Origin: Bacillota bacterium
GTDB taxonomy: Bacteria; Bacillota; Limnochordia; JAAZLZ01
Direction of reading: 5' to 3'
DNA length: 33,658 bases
Assembly (NCBI GenBank): GCA_012522085.1
Contig: JAAYLE010000115.1
Span: forward strand, 1 to 33,658
In this document: positions 17,679 through 26,006 of the stretch, in pieces
Numbering within the stretch: position 1 is the first letter of the stretch
Layout: every line of letters starts with the position of its first letter
Program-made: the position numbers and the translations under genes
The notes under the pieces: generated by a model
Told to the model about the DNA's origin: nothing
Seen by the model: only the letters and a program-made list of their open reading frames with translations
Database searches by the model: none

Positions 17679-18524
17679 CTAGTCTAATAGTTTCTCGCAG
17701 TACTTGACCCAAACGTGTTGGGGATCTTCCCTCCAGGCTCCATAAAGCCTCTGATCGCCGGCAATGGCCCAGAAGTAATAAACTTCGTAGCCCCCGGCCG
17801 CACTGACTGGATGATAGCCCCGGGGGATGAGCCCGATGTCATTATTCTCAATGACGAAGACTTCATCGAAGGGCTCGGGATCGTCCTTATCGGTGTAGAC
17901 GCGCATGACGCCGAATCCCTGGGGAGGGTTGACCTGGAAGAAGTACACTTCTTCCGCCGGCATCTCGTAGGGCGGGTTCTCAGAGTCATGTTTGTGGGGA
18001 GGGTAGCTGGACCAGCCGCCGGGAGCGGCGAAGGTCTCGCCAACGAGCAGACGGTCCGCCTGGATGTTGTCGCCTAGGCAGTTGTAGACCCGTCGTCGCC
18101 AATTGCTTGCCCCGGCCGCGCTCATCGCGGCGTCTTCGGGTCGAATGAGGGCGGGCGCCGTATCCACGCGGGCTGGGGCGGAGACCAACAGGACATCTAG
18201 CCGCGGTGAGCGCCGACTGATGGTGAAGGTGCTCTCCCTGGGAATGTAGACGGTCGTGGGGCCTCCCTGAAAAACGTCTCTGCGGCCGCCGATGTTCGGA
18301 TAGTCCAATTTAAGGCCGGTCTTAGTGGACACCCGGACGGCGGCTTTCCCTCCTAAGATGTGCAAAGCTGCTTCCCTGTCTTCCGTAGAGCCCTCGTACA
18401 TGCCTTGCTCGGGGGTGAGTAGGATGCGGCTCAGCCTAATCAGTTTCAAGGGGGAATTGTTCTCATCGACTAGAACATAACAGCCGGGGCTTGGGGGCTG
18501 CCCTTTTATTAGGTACTTGCTCAT
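17679..18524 (-). CDS. iolB: 5-deoxy-glucuronate isomerase, IolB-like
   Basis: GGWSSYPPHKHDSENPPYEMPAEEVYFFQVNPPQGFGVMRVYTD and IGLIPRGYHPVSAAGGYEVYY. Confidence 0.88.
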   Translation of the reverse strand: MSKYLIKGQPPSPGCYVLVDENNSPLKLIRLSRILLTPEQGMYEGSTEDREAALHILGGKAAVRVSTKTGLKLDYPNIGGRRDVFQGGPTTVYIPRESTFTISRRSPRLDVLLVSAPARVDTAPALIRPEDAAMSAAGASNWRRRVYNCLGDNIQADRLLVGETFAAPGGWSSYPPHKHDSENPPYEMPAEEVYFFQVNPPQGFGVMRVYTDKDDPEPFDEVFVIENNDIGLIPRGYHPVSAAGGYEVYYFWAIAGDQRLYGAWREDPQHVWVKYCEKLLD

Positions 18525-18647
18525 GGAACTGACCTCCTGTTAGTTGATGTTCCTTAGCAGCCGGTGGATTGTGGCAAACATTGCTAAGATATTAATTCTT
18601 TGCCTCCCGAGGAAAACCTGCCCGCAGGCAGACCGGTCTCCTCGTCC

Positions 18648-18701
18648 TTAACAAGTTCTTGACAATCCCTTGAAACTATCTTGAGGAACTGGTGTTATCA
18701 T
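18648..18701 (+). promoter_or_regulatory. Four-hexamer 11-bp direct-repeat array plus -10, candidate OmpR-family regulator promoter
   Basis: TTAACA 18648, TTGACA 18659, TTGAAA 18670, TTGAGG 18681, exact 11-bp steps; TATCAT at 18696 (alternative TGTTAT at 18693, 17 bp after TTGAAA). Confidence 0.55.
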
Positions 18702-18743
18702 GAACTTGCCGTTCGAGTTAAACTAAGACAAGGGGGTCAGCAA

Positions 18744-19535
18744 ATGAGAACCAAGCTGATGACAATTACAGGCGTGCTGCTGATTGCTCTGCTGGCAGTC
18801 ACCGGGGGTGGACTGGCCAGGCGCGGCCCGGGCCCTCTGGGTCGAGATGCGGGGTTGGGGGTTTGCGTGGACGTTGCGGAAGCCCTGGGGTTAACCATCG
18901 ATGAGTACATCAAAGCCCGTCGAGAAGGCAAATCGATCGCTGAGCTGGCAGAAGATCAGGGACTGACTGTGGATGAGTTGAAGGCTAAGCTTCTAGAGGG
19001 GCCCCGGGCCTTCGTTGAGGAGCAGCTGGCCGCCGGACGCATGAGTGAAGCCAAGGCCGTCTACATGCTGGAAGTGATAGAAGAACGAGTTGGTCTTTGG
19101 CTGCAGGATGGAGGAGCAGGTCCTTTCTTTGGCAACTGGAGAGGAGGCGGATACGCTCGGAGGATGGCAGTTGTCGGCCGTGGACTGGCCAGGCGCGGCC
19201 CGGGCCGTTTTGGCCGGGGCGTGGGGATGGCGGTTTGTATTGACATTCCGGAAGCCCTGGGTTTGACCATCGATGATTACATCAATGCCCGTCGGGAAGG
19301 CAAGTCCGTCGCTGAGCTGGCCCAGGACCAGGGATTGACGCTGGATGAGCTGAAGGATAAACTTCTGGAGAGGCCGCGGGCTTTCATTGAGGAGCAGCTG
19401 GCTGCCGGACGCATCAGCGAGGCCAAGGCGGCCTACATGCTGGAAGTGATGGAAGAGCGGCTGAATCTTTTCCTGCAGGATGGAGAGGCGGGTCCTAGAC
19501 GGATGTATCGGGGCTTCGGACCTAGGCGCAGATGA
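18744..19535 (+). CDS. DUF2680-like secreted protein with internal duplication
   Basis: Signal peptide MRTKLMTITGVLLIALLAVTGGG; two about 105-aa repeats (...EALGLTIDEYIKARREGKSIAELAEDQGLTVDELKAKLLE...). ORF track starts too early (18681). Confidence 0.7.
   Translation: MRTKLMTITGVLLIALLAVTGGGLARRGPGPLGRDAGLGVCVDVAEALGLTIDEYIKARREGKSIAELAEDQGLTVDELKAKLLEGPRAFVEEQLAAGRMSEAKAVYMLEVIEERVGLWLQDGGAGPFFGNWRGGGYARRMAVVGRGLARRGPGRFGRGVGMAVCIDIPEALGLTIDDYINARREGKSVAELAQDQGLTLDELKDKLLERPRAFIEEQLAAGRISEAKAAYMLEVMEERLNLFLQDGEAGPRRMYRGFGPRRR
18810..19496 (+). repeat. Intragenic tandem duplication (units from 18810 and 19182)
   Basis: DNA ggactggccaggcgcggcccgggcc occurs at 18810 and 19182 (372-bp offset); 81 of 105 aa identical by hand alignment. 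Confidence 0.85.
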
Positions 19536-19536
19536 T

Positions 19537-19562
19537 AACCCGGTGCATCGCACCGGGTTTTT
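19537..19562 (+). terminator. Rho-independent terminator
   Basis: aacccggtgc atc gcaccgggtt followed by ttt. Confidence 0.85.
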
Positions 19563-19637
19563 CCTTGTATCGCCTGCCGGGAGGAACAGGGGCTGGAATG
19601 AGGAATCCTGTCCTTAGAGGACCAGGGAAGGAGGAAC

Positions 19638-20366
19638 GTGGATATGCAGCAGGCGCCCTCCCGACGGATCCTAGTCGTTGAGGATGAACCGAAAATGCTC
19701 GCCATGATATCCCAGTTCCTCGAAGGTGAAGGATGGGAGGTCTACGGTTCGGGGACGGGGGAGGAGGCCTTGAAGCTGATGTCAGAGGTTGCTCCCGATC
19801 TAGTCATCCTGGACTGGATGCTTCCGGGCATGAGCGGTTTGGATGTCTGCCGCAGGATCAGGGCCGAGTCTAAAGTGCCCTTGATCATGCTGACGGCCAA
19901 AGCTGACGAGGTAGACAAGCTCCTAGGCCTTGAGCTTGGTGCGGACGACTACATCACCAAGCCGTTCAGCTTGAGGGAGCTTTCGGCCCGGATCAGAGCA
20001 GTTCTGCGCCGCAGCTTTGGGGCATGGAGGGAAGAAAGACTCAGGCTCGGAGACCTGGTGATCGATCTAGATCGGTACGAGGTGCGCAAGGCTGGTGTCA
20101 AAGTGCAGCTGACTCCGACGGAGTTTAAGATACTGTCGATTTTAGCGTCGAGTCCCGGGCGGGTGTACAGCCGCCTGCAGCTGGTGGATGCAGCTTTGGG
20201 TGAATCCTACCAGGGCTATGAACGGTCGATCGACACCCATATCAGCAACTTGAGGAAGAAATTAGGGGATGACTCGGCCCAGCCCAAGTACATCGATACC
20301 GTTTACGGGGTGGGCTACAGGATGCTTGCCGCCAAAGGGGATGCCGATGATTCGCTGGAAAGATAG
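19638..20366 (+). CDS. OmpR-family response regulator
   Basis: Receiver LVVEDEPKMLAMI, VILDWMLPGMSG, ADDYITKPFS; winged-helix C-terminus YERSIDTHISNLRKKLGDD. Confidence 0.95.
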   Translation: MDMQQAPSRRILVVEDEPKMLAMISQFLEGEGWEVYGSGTGEEALKLMSEVAPDLVILDWMLPGMSGLDVCRRIRAESKVPLIMLTAKADEVDKLLGLELGADDYITKPFSLRELSARIRAVLRRSFGAWREERLRLGDLVIDLDRYEVRKAGVKVQLTPTEFKILSILASSPGRVYSRLQLVDAALGESYQGYERSIDTHISNLRKKLGDDSAQPKYIDTVYGVGYRMLAAKGDADDSLER

Positions 20367-21726
20367 CATCCAATGGAAAGTAGTCGGGGCCCTTGTTTTC
20401 ATCGCTCTGCTGGCGACCATCGCCGCGATGCTGAGCAGCATGGCCTTGACCAAGACTTTCTTCACCCGCTACCTGGATCGCACCCGCTACGGGCGATCCG
20501 AACAGCTGGCAGAGGTATTGGCCGCCTACTACGAGCGGGTTGGCAGCTGGCAGGATGTGGATGAGCTGCTGCTTGGCTGGTCCGGCCGCATGGGGCGGAT
20601 GGCGCCCGGAAGGCGGCTGGTTCGGGAGCGTCTCGTGCTGGCTGACGAAAGGGGAGTTGTGATCGTCGATTCCTCCGGCCGCTCCCTGGGGGAGATCATC
20701 CCCAGAGCGCAGCTAACGCAAGGCGCCGAAGTGATCGTCGACGGCCGCCGGAGGGGAACCGTATTCCTCATGACCGTTGCAGGGATGGCCCTTGGGAACA
20801 TGGAAGAAGAATTCTTGTTCTCCTTGCGCCGCTCTGCCTGGACGGTGGGCGCAGGAGTGGTTTTGGTAGCGGCTTTCGTCGGCCTGCTTCTTTCGAAGCG
20901 CCTTGTCGGCCCGCTGGTGACCCTGGCGCAGGCGACCCGCCGTTTGGCCGGCAGGGACCTTGCTTACCGGGTCCCTGTAGAATCCGAGGATGAGATCGGA
21001 GAGCTCGCTCGGGCCTTCAATGCGATGGCGGCCAAGCTCGAGGAGACGGAGGAGCTTCGCCGGAACATGATCGCTGACTTGGCCCACGAACTGAGAACGC
21101 CAATCAGCATCCTCCGGGGCAACTTGGAATCCCTGCAGTGGCAGCTCCAGGAAGCCACCCCCGAGCTCATCATTTCGCTCCATGATGAGGCGGTCCGTTT
21201 ATCTCGCCTTGTATCTGATTTGCAGTCTCTGGCCGTCGCCGAGGCAGGAGAGTTGAAGCTGAACCGGGAGCAGGTGGACCCGGGCGAATTGGTGGGAGGC
21301 TTATCAATGGTTTTCGCCGTGGAGGCAAATGCTAAGGGAGTCGACCTGCAGGTGGACATCGATGAGGATGTGCCTGCCCTTTGGGTGGATAGGGACCGTC
21401 TGCGGCAGGTGCTGCTCAACTTGTTGACTAACGCCCTCCACCACACCCCAGCCGGAGGCCGGGTAGGGCTTAGGGCTCATCGGCAGGATGGAGGCGTCCG
21501 GTTGGTAGTCAGCGACACCGGACCGGGCATCGGGCCCGAGGAGATTCCCCGGGTCTTTGACAGGTACTATCGGGCTCCTGCCCAGGACCCCGGGGGGGTT
21601 GGGCTGGGACTGGCCATAGCCAAGGCGTATGTCGAGGCCCATGGGGGCACGATATGGGTGGAAAGTGAACTAGGGCGGGGGACTAGCTTTTATGTTGAGC
21701 TGCCGGAAGGAGCGAAAGACCAATGA
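20341..21726 (+). CDS. Sensor histidine kinase, BaeS-like (HAMP, HisKA, HATPase)
   Basis: HAMP region, DLAHELRTPISILRGNLE, LLTNALHHTPAGG, DTGPGIG, GVGLGLAIAKAYVEAHGG; 26-bp overlap with the regulator gene. Confidence 0.93.
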   Translation: MPMIRWKDSIQWKVVGALVFIALLATIAAMLSSMALTKTFFTRYLDRTRYGRSEQLAEVLAAYYERVGSWQDVDELLLGWSGRMGRMAPGRRLVRERLVLADERGVVIVDSSGRSLGEIIPRAQLTQGAEVIVDGRRRGTVFLMTVAGMALGNMEEEFLFSLRRSAWTVGAGVVLVAAFVGLLLSKRLVGPLVTLAQATRRLAGRDLAYRVPVESEDEIGELARAFNAMAAKLEETEELRRNMIADLAHELRTPISILRGNLESLQWQLQEATPELIISLHDEAVRLSRLVSDLQSLAVAEAGELKLNREQVDPGELVGGLSMVFAVEANAKGVDLQVDIDEDVPALWVDRDRLRQVLLNLLTNALHHTPAGGRVGLRAHRQDGGVRLVVSDTGPGIGPEEIPRVFDRYYRAPAQDPGGVGLGLAIAKAYVEAHGGTIWVESELGRGTSFYVELPEGAKDQ

Positions 21727-22319
21727 GGGTGCTGGGGATAGGGGCCAGCCCCCGCAAGGGAAACAGCGAAGCCTTGCTTGATGAAGCGCTGTCGGCGAAG
21801 CACATCCAAGGGGAGAAGGTAAACCTGCGGAAACTGAAGCTGAATCCTTGCCTTTCTTGCGGTCGCTGTGAGAAAAGGCCGGGGTGCGTCTTCAAGGATG
21901 AAATCAGCGCCCTTTATGATCGCCTTTACGACTTCGAAGGGATCATCTTCTCCTCACCCGTCTATTTCGGCAGCCTTGCCGCCCAGGCCAAAGTGTTCAT
22001 CGATCGAGCGCAATTTGCATGGGCCGGCCGCCATCTTATGCAGCGTTCCCGGGGTGTGAAGGCGGTCTTGTTGGTCGTTGCCGGGATGCGGAATCGACCT
22101 GATTTCTTCCGCAACGCGGAGGAAATCTTCAAGATTTGGTGCATCTGCCTAGGCTTGGAATACAGAGGGGGGCTCTATTTCCCCGGGGTCGATGCCGTTG
22201 GGGACTTAACCGCCGATGATCGGCGGCGGGCCCGGGAGGCGGTGCGGCTGCTCTTGGGGGGCAGAGAAGGAAGTCCTCCCTCCTCTGTGGAAGTAGGGGA
22301 GCAACCGAATTCTCTTTGA
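21723..22319 (+). CDS. Flavodoxin-like NAD(P)H-dependent FMN reductase / iron-sulfur flavoprotein
   Basis: GIGASPRKGNSEALLDEAL, CLSCGRCEKRPGCVFKD, FSSPVYFGSLAAQAKVFIDR; ATGA overlap with the kinase. Confidence 0.85.
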   Translation: MRVLGIGASPRKGNSEALLDEALSAKHIQGEKVNLRKLKLNPCLSCGRCEKRPGCVFKDEISALYDRLYDFEGIIFSSPVYFGSLAAQAKVFIDRAQFAWAGRHLMQRSRGVKAVLLVVAGMRNRPDFFRNAEEIFKIWCICLGLEYRGGLYFPGVDAVGDLTADDRRRAREAVRLLLGGREGSPPSSVEVGEQPNSL

Positions 22320-22332
22320 AGGGGGATCAGGG

Positions 22333-22869
22333 ATGAAGGACCTCAAAGGCACAAGGACTGAGGCTAATCTGTGGGCGGCGTTTGCTGGGGAGTCCCAGGT
22401 CCGCAACAAGTACACCTATTTTGCCAGTGTCGCCAAGAAAGAGGGCTACGAGCAGATAGCCGCGATTTTCTTGGAGACAGCGGACAATGAGCGGGAACAT
22501 GCCAAGATGTTTTTCAAGAAGCTGAATGGGATTGGCGATACGGCGGCCAACCTGGCGGCGGCTGCTGCCGGCGAGCACGAAGAATGGAGCGACATGTACA
22601 AGGAATTTGAACAGGTCGCCAGGGAAGAGGGCTTCGATGAGATAGCCGCACTCTTCCATGAAATCGCTGAGGTGGAAGAGGAGCACGAGAAGCGCTTCCG
22701 GGCGCTGCTTAGCAACCTGGAGACCGGCAAGGTCTTCAAGAAGGACGCCCCCATCAGGTGGCGCTGCCGCAACTGCGGCTACGTCCACGAAGGGCTCGAG
22801 GCGCCCAAGGTGTGCCCGGCCTGCGCCCATCCGCAAAGTCACTACGAAGTTGCCTGTGACAACTATTAA
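22333..22869 (+). CDS. Rubrerythrin
   Basis: Ferritin-like diiron motifs (ETADNEREHAKMFF, EVEEEHEKRF) and C-terminal rubredoxin WRCRNCGYVHEG...CPACAHPQ. Confidence 0.95.
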   Translation: MKDLKGTRTEANLWAAFAGESQVRNKYTYFASVAKKEGYEQIAAIFLETADNEREHAKMFFKKLNGIGDTAANLAAAAAGEHEEWSDMYKEFEQVAREEGFDEIAALFHEIAEVEEEHEKRFRALLSNLETGKVFKKDAPIRWRCRNCGYVHEGLEAPKVCPACAHPQSHYEVACDNY

Positions 22870-22910
22870 TCAGGGAGGGGGTCCCCCTCCCTCCTTTAAA
22901 TGAGGGGTAG

Positions 22911-23822
22911 ATGGTGCGGATTATTAGTCTACTATTGTGTTTTGTTCTGCTCGCCGGAGGGGCCTGCGCCAACGAGCTTGAGCTGGTTGAAGACGGTTCC
23001 TTCATAGCCAAAAACTCGCCCTGGCAGGCGATAGGAGCTGATGAAGCAGGCCAGTTCAGCGGGGACGGCTGGGACGGGCCAGGCTGCGGGCGGCTTTGGC
23101 GCGGCGATCGGGGCGAAGCTTTCTGGAGCCAGGAGATAAAGGAGTTTGATCCCTCAGCCCGCTACCGGCTGACGGGGTACGTGCGGGTGGAGGAGCCGGC
23201 AAGTGCATATCTCGGCGTGGAGATCACCGGGAAGGATGGCACGCCCGCCTATCGCGGCGCCATGATGCAGGTCAGTCCTGCCGACGGGTGGGTGATGCTC
23301 GAGCACATCTTCCCGGGAGCGGAGGCGAAGGAGGTTAAGCTTCTTGCCGGGGGAACCTTTGTCGGAGGGATGTTTTGGGATGCAATTGAACTAAGGCGCG
23401 TCGAATCGGAAGCCGAGGCCATCGCCAGGCGCTTGCAGGCCCTTTGGGATGAGCATGGCCGCGTCTACACAGGGCTGATCATTGATGCCCGGGGACTGCG
23501 GATGCAGCGGGGCATGTCGCCCCGGGTCTATGCCAAGGACGGGCGGGAAGTATACGGGACCGCCCATGTCAGCGCCGATGTCCTCTTAGAGCGGGGCATC
23601 GCCGGCTACAGCAGGAGCCTCGATGAAGCAGTCCTCCATCCCCTCTTGTCCGTGAGTCCCGAGTTTCCCTACACCTTAGGACTAATCCTGCCTGCCTTGG
23701 AGGTTATTGGCCCCACCAGGTCCAGCGTAGTCATCAGCAATGAAGGCGCCGACCAGATACAGCGCTGGACCCAGGTCTATGATTTCCTCAGCGAAGGTCG
23801 GGTCATCTTCGTCATCGATTAA
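22911..23822 (+). CDS. Secreted hypothetical protein; CBM-like N-terminal half plus conserved C-terminal GLIIDARGL...VYG...VIFVID domain
   Basis: Signal peptide; SARYRLTGYVRVEEPASAYLGVEI; VYTGLIIDARGLRMQRGMSPRVYAKDGREVYGT...VVISNEGADQIQ...GRVIFVID. Confidence 0.6.
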   Translation: MVRIISLLLCFVLLAGGACANELELVEDGSFIAKNSPWQAIGADEAGQFSGDGWDGPGCGRLWRGDRGEAFWSQEIKEFDPSARYRLTGYVRVEEPASAYLGVEITGKDGTPAYRGAMMQVSPADGWVMLEHIFPGAEAKEVKLLAGGTFVGGMFWDAIELRRVESEAEAIARRLQALWDEHGRVYTGLIIDARGLRMQRGMSPRVYAKDGREVYGTAHVSADVLLERGIAGYSRSLDEAVLHPLLSVSPEFPYTLGLILPALEVIGPTRSSVVISNEGADQIQRWTQVYDFLSEGRVIFVID

Positions 23823-23824
23823 GC

Positions 23825-24511
23825 TTAGAAAAACAACATGGCTAGACGGCTGAAGGCGTCGGTGTACAGCATTATGCCGATGATGATCAGAAACAGGCCG
23901 TTGATCATGGTGATGGTGCGGCCTTTGCTCAGGAGCGTCCGCAAACGTTGCTGCCAATACTGGAGAGAGAGCGCGATAAGCATGAAGGGAATTCCCATGC
24001 CTAGGGAGTAGGCGGCCAGCAAGGCGATTCCCTGGCCGAGGGTCTGGGCAGTGCTCGCATAGAGTAGAATGGCTGCCAGGATGGGCCCGACGCAGGGGGA
24101 CCATCCCGCGGCGAAGGCCATTCCAATGAGGAAGGAATTGAGGCCGCCCCTCGGCGGGGAGACGCGCAGTCGCCGCTCCTGTCCTAGGAAGGGCAGGGAA
24201 AGCCAGCCTCCTGTATGGAGTCCAAGGACGATCACCAAAAGCCCAGCTGCTCGGCGAAGCAGTCGCTGATGGCGCAGGAGGAGCTGCCCCAGCATGGTGG
24301 CCGACGCGCCCAAGAGGATGAAGATTAGAGAAAAGCCGGCGACAAAAAGAAAAGCATTGAGCACCACCGAAGTCCGGTCGGCTTCCTTGCCTTCACTGAC
24401 GGACAGGCCGGCCAGATAAGTCACATAGACCGGCAGCAGGGCCAGGACGCACGGCGAGGCCAGGGACAACAGGCCGGCGGTCAAAGCGATGAGCAAAGAT
24501 ACCTGCGGCAT
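23825..24511 (-). CDS. ccdA: Cytochrome c biogenesis protein CcdA
   Basis: GLLSLASPCVLALLPVYVTYLAG and FAAGWSPCVGPILAAIL. Confidence 0.92.
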   Translation of the reverse strand: MPQVSLLIALTAGLLSLASPCVLALLPVYVTYLAGLSVSEGKEADRTSVVLNAFLFVAGFSLIFILLGASATMLGQLLLRHQRLLRRAAGLLVIVLGLHTGGWLSLPFLGQERRLRVSPPRGGLNSFLIGMAFAAGWSPCVGPILAAILLYASTAQTLGQGIALLAAYSLGMGIPFMLIALSLQYWQQRLRTLLSKGRTITMINGLFLIIIGIMLYTDAFSRLAMLFF

Positions 24512-24522
24512 GGGCAGACCTC

Positions 24523-25023
24523 CTAGGAGTCAATCCCGGTGAATTTCAACAAGGCCGGCAGATCCATGGGGCCGATGTATTTGTTGCGGACAACTCCCAG
24601 TTCGTCAATGTAGAAGCTGGTGGGAATAAAGCGAACCAGATAATCCGCGAAGACGGCGCCCTTTTCATCCCGGAGCTGGAGCCAGCTGTAGCCGCCTTCC
24701 TCGATGAACTTGGCAATCGCATCGCGGCTCTCCTGGGCGTTGATGCCGATAACCACTACTTTTTCCCCGTGGGCGTCGACGAATTCCTGGATCGCGGGCA
24801 TCTCCGCTCGACAGGGGGGACACCAGGTCGCCCAAAAGTTCAGGAGAACCCGTTGTCCTCGCAAATCGCTGAGGCGGTGAATATTGCCGTCCAGGTCGGA
24901 TAGCTGAAAGTCAGGCGCCCGCTGCCCGACCTCCGGCCCGACAGGCAAATCCTTAGGCTGGGCCCATGCTGCGCCTGCCATCAGCAGTACACATGTTGTT
25001 AAAGCCAGCAACTTGTTCCACAT
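24523..25023 (-). CDS. TlpA/ResA-like thiol-disulfide oxidoreductase
   Basis: Signal peptide; APDFQLSDLDGNIHRLSDLRGQRVLLNFWATWCPPCRAEMPAIQEF (WCPPC). Confidence 0.93.
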   Translation of the reverse strand: MWNKLLALTTCVLLMAGAAWAQPKDLPVGPEVGQRAPDFQLSDLDGNIHRLSDLRGQRVLLNFWATWCPPCRAEMPAIQEFVDAHGEKVVVIGINAQESRDAIAKFIEEGGYSWLQLRDEKGAVFADYLVRFIPTSFYIDELGVVRNKYIGPMDLPALLKFTGIDS

Positions 25024-25062
25024 TTCGTTCCCTCTCTTTTCAGGTTTTCTGGAGTGAGTAAT

Positions 25063-25091
25063 ATTGTACCACCGGCGGCTGGCTGTGTCCA
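25063..25091 (-). promoter_or_regulatory. Promoter of the resA-like/ccdA operon
   Basis: On minus: TGGACA - 17 bp - TACAAT (plus coordinates 25086-25091 and 25063-25068). Confidence 0.6.
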
Positions 25092-25295
25092 CGTTGTGCA
25101 GACCGTTGCCAAGGCCCCTTCCGGAGGGCTGTTTGCAGGGATCCTTAAACGAGTGCTATAATATCGTTAGGGACGACGATGGGAGCCCCTGCGCAGCAGG
25201 GCCCTTTTTCGTGCGTTCTAGCTTCACAGATTTGACATTATTCTATGATACAATGCGCTTGTTAGCAAGGGCTCCGCTTTGGGAGGTAGCGCGCA

Positions 25296-26006
25296 TTGAA
25301 ACGCATTTTGGTTGTGGACGATGAGCCCAATGTCTGCGAGCTGGTCCAGCTGTACCTGGAGAAAGAAGGTTATCGAGTCTACTTAGCCCACGACGGGCAG
25401 GAAGCCCTCGACATGATCTTCAGTCGGACGCCCGACTTGATTGTGCTCGACTTGATGCTTCCGGAGGTGGATGGCTGGGAGGTCTGCCGACGGGTGCGCA
25501 AGGCTATGTCGACGCCCATCATCATGCTGACTGCCCGAGGCGAGGATGTTGACAAGATCTTGGGCTTGGAGCTTGGGGCCGACGATTATTTGACCAAACC
25601 ATTCAATCCGCGGGAGCTGGTGGCTAGGATCAAGGCCGTCTTGCGGCGAGCAGGTCCGGAAGAGCCGGAGCCGGCCAGGGCCATGTGGTTCCCGGGCTTA
25701 GAAATAGACTCGCTGGAGCATAAGGTCCGTTTGAACGGCAAAGGTGTGACTTTGACCCCCAAGGAGTTTGACCTGTTGTGGCTCATGGCCAGCAATCAAG
25801 GGCGTGCCTTTTCGCGGGCGCAGCTTCTAGAGCAGATATGGGGATATGACTTTTTTGGCGATGAGCGAACCATTGATGTGCACGTGAAGCGCCTCCGCCA
25901 GAAAATCGAACCCGAGTCCCATCCCTACCGCTATGTCCAGACCGTTTGGGGTGTGGGCTATAAATTTGAGGTGGTCAGATGCGCAGCCTCTTCGGCAGAC
26001 TCCTGA
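25296..26006 (+). CDS. OmpR-family response regulator, ResD/PhoP-like
   Basis: RILVVDDEPNVCELV, LIVLDLMLPEVDG, ADDYLTKPFNPRELVARIKAVLRR, winged helix DERTIDVHVKRLRQKIE; TTG start. Confidence 0.94.
   Translation: MKRILVVDDEPNVCELVQLYLEKEGYRVYLAHDGQEALDMIFSRTPDLIVLDLMLPEVDGWEVCRRVRKAMSTPIIMLTARGEDVDKILGLELGADDYLTKPFNPRELVARIKAVLRRAGPEEPEPARAMWFPGLEIDSLEHKVRLNGKGVTLTPKEFDLLWLMASNQGRAFSRAQLLEQIWGYDFFGDERTIDVHVKRLRQKIEPESHPYRYVQTVWGVGYKFEVVRCAASSADS

Noticed and set aside
18993-19553. 186-aa minus-strand ORF with internal repeats
   Set aside because: Repeats are inherited from the DUF2680-like duplication on the opposite strand.
25232-25254. TTGACA...TACAAT as a promoter for the response regulator
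   Set aside because: Spacer is only 11 bp, too short for a sigma-A promoter.
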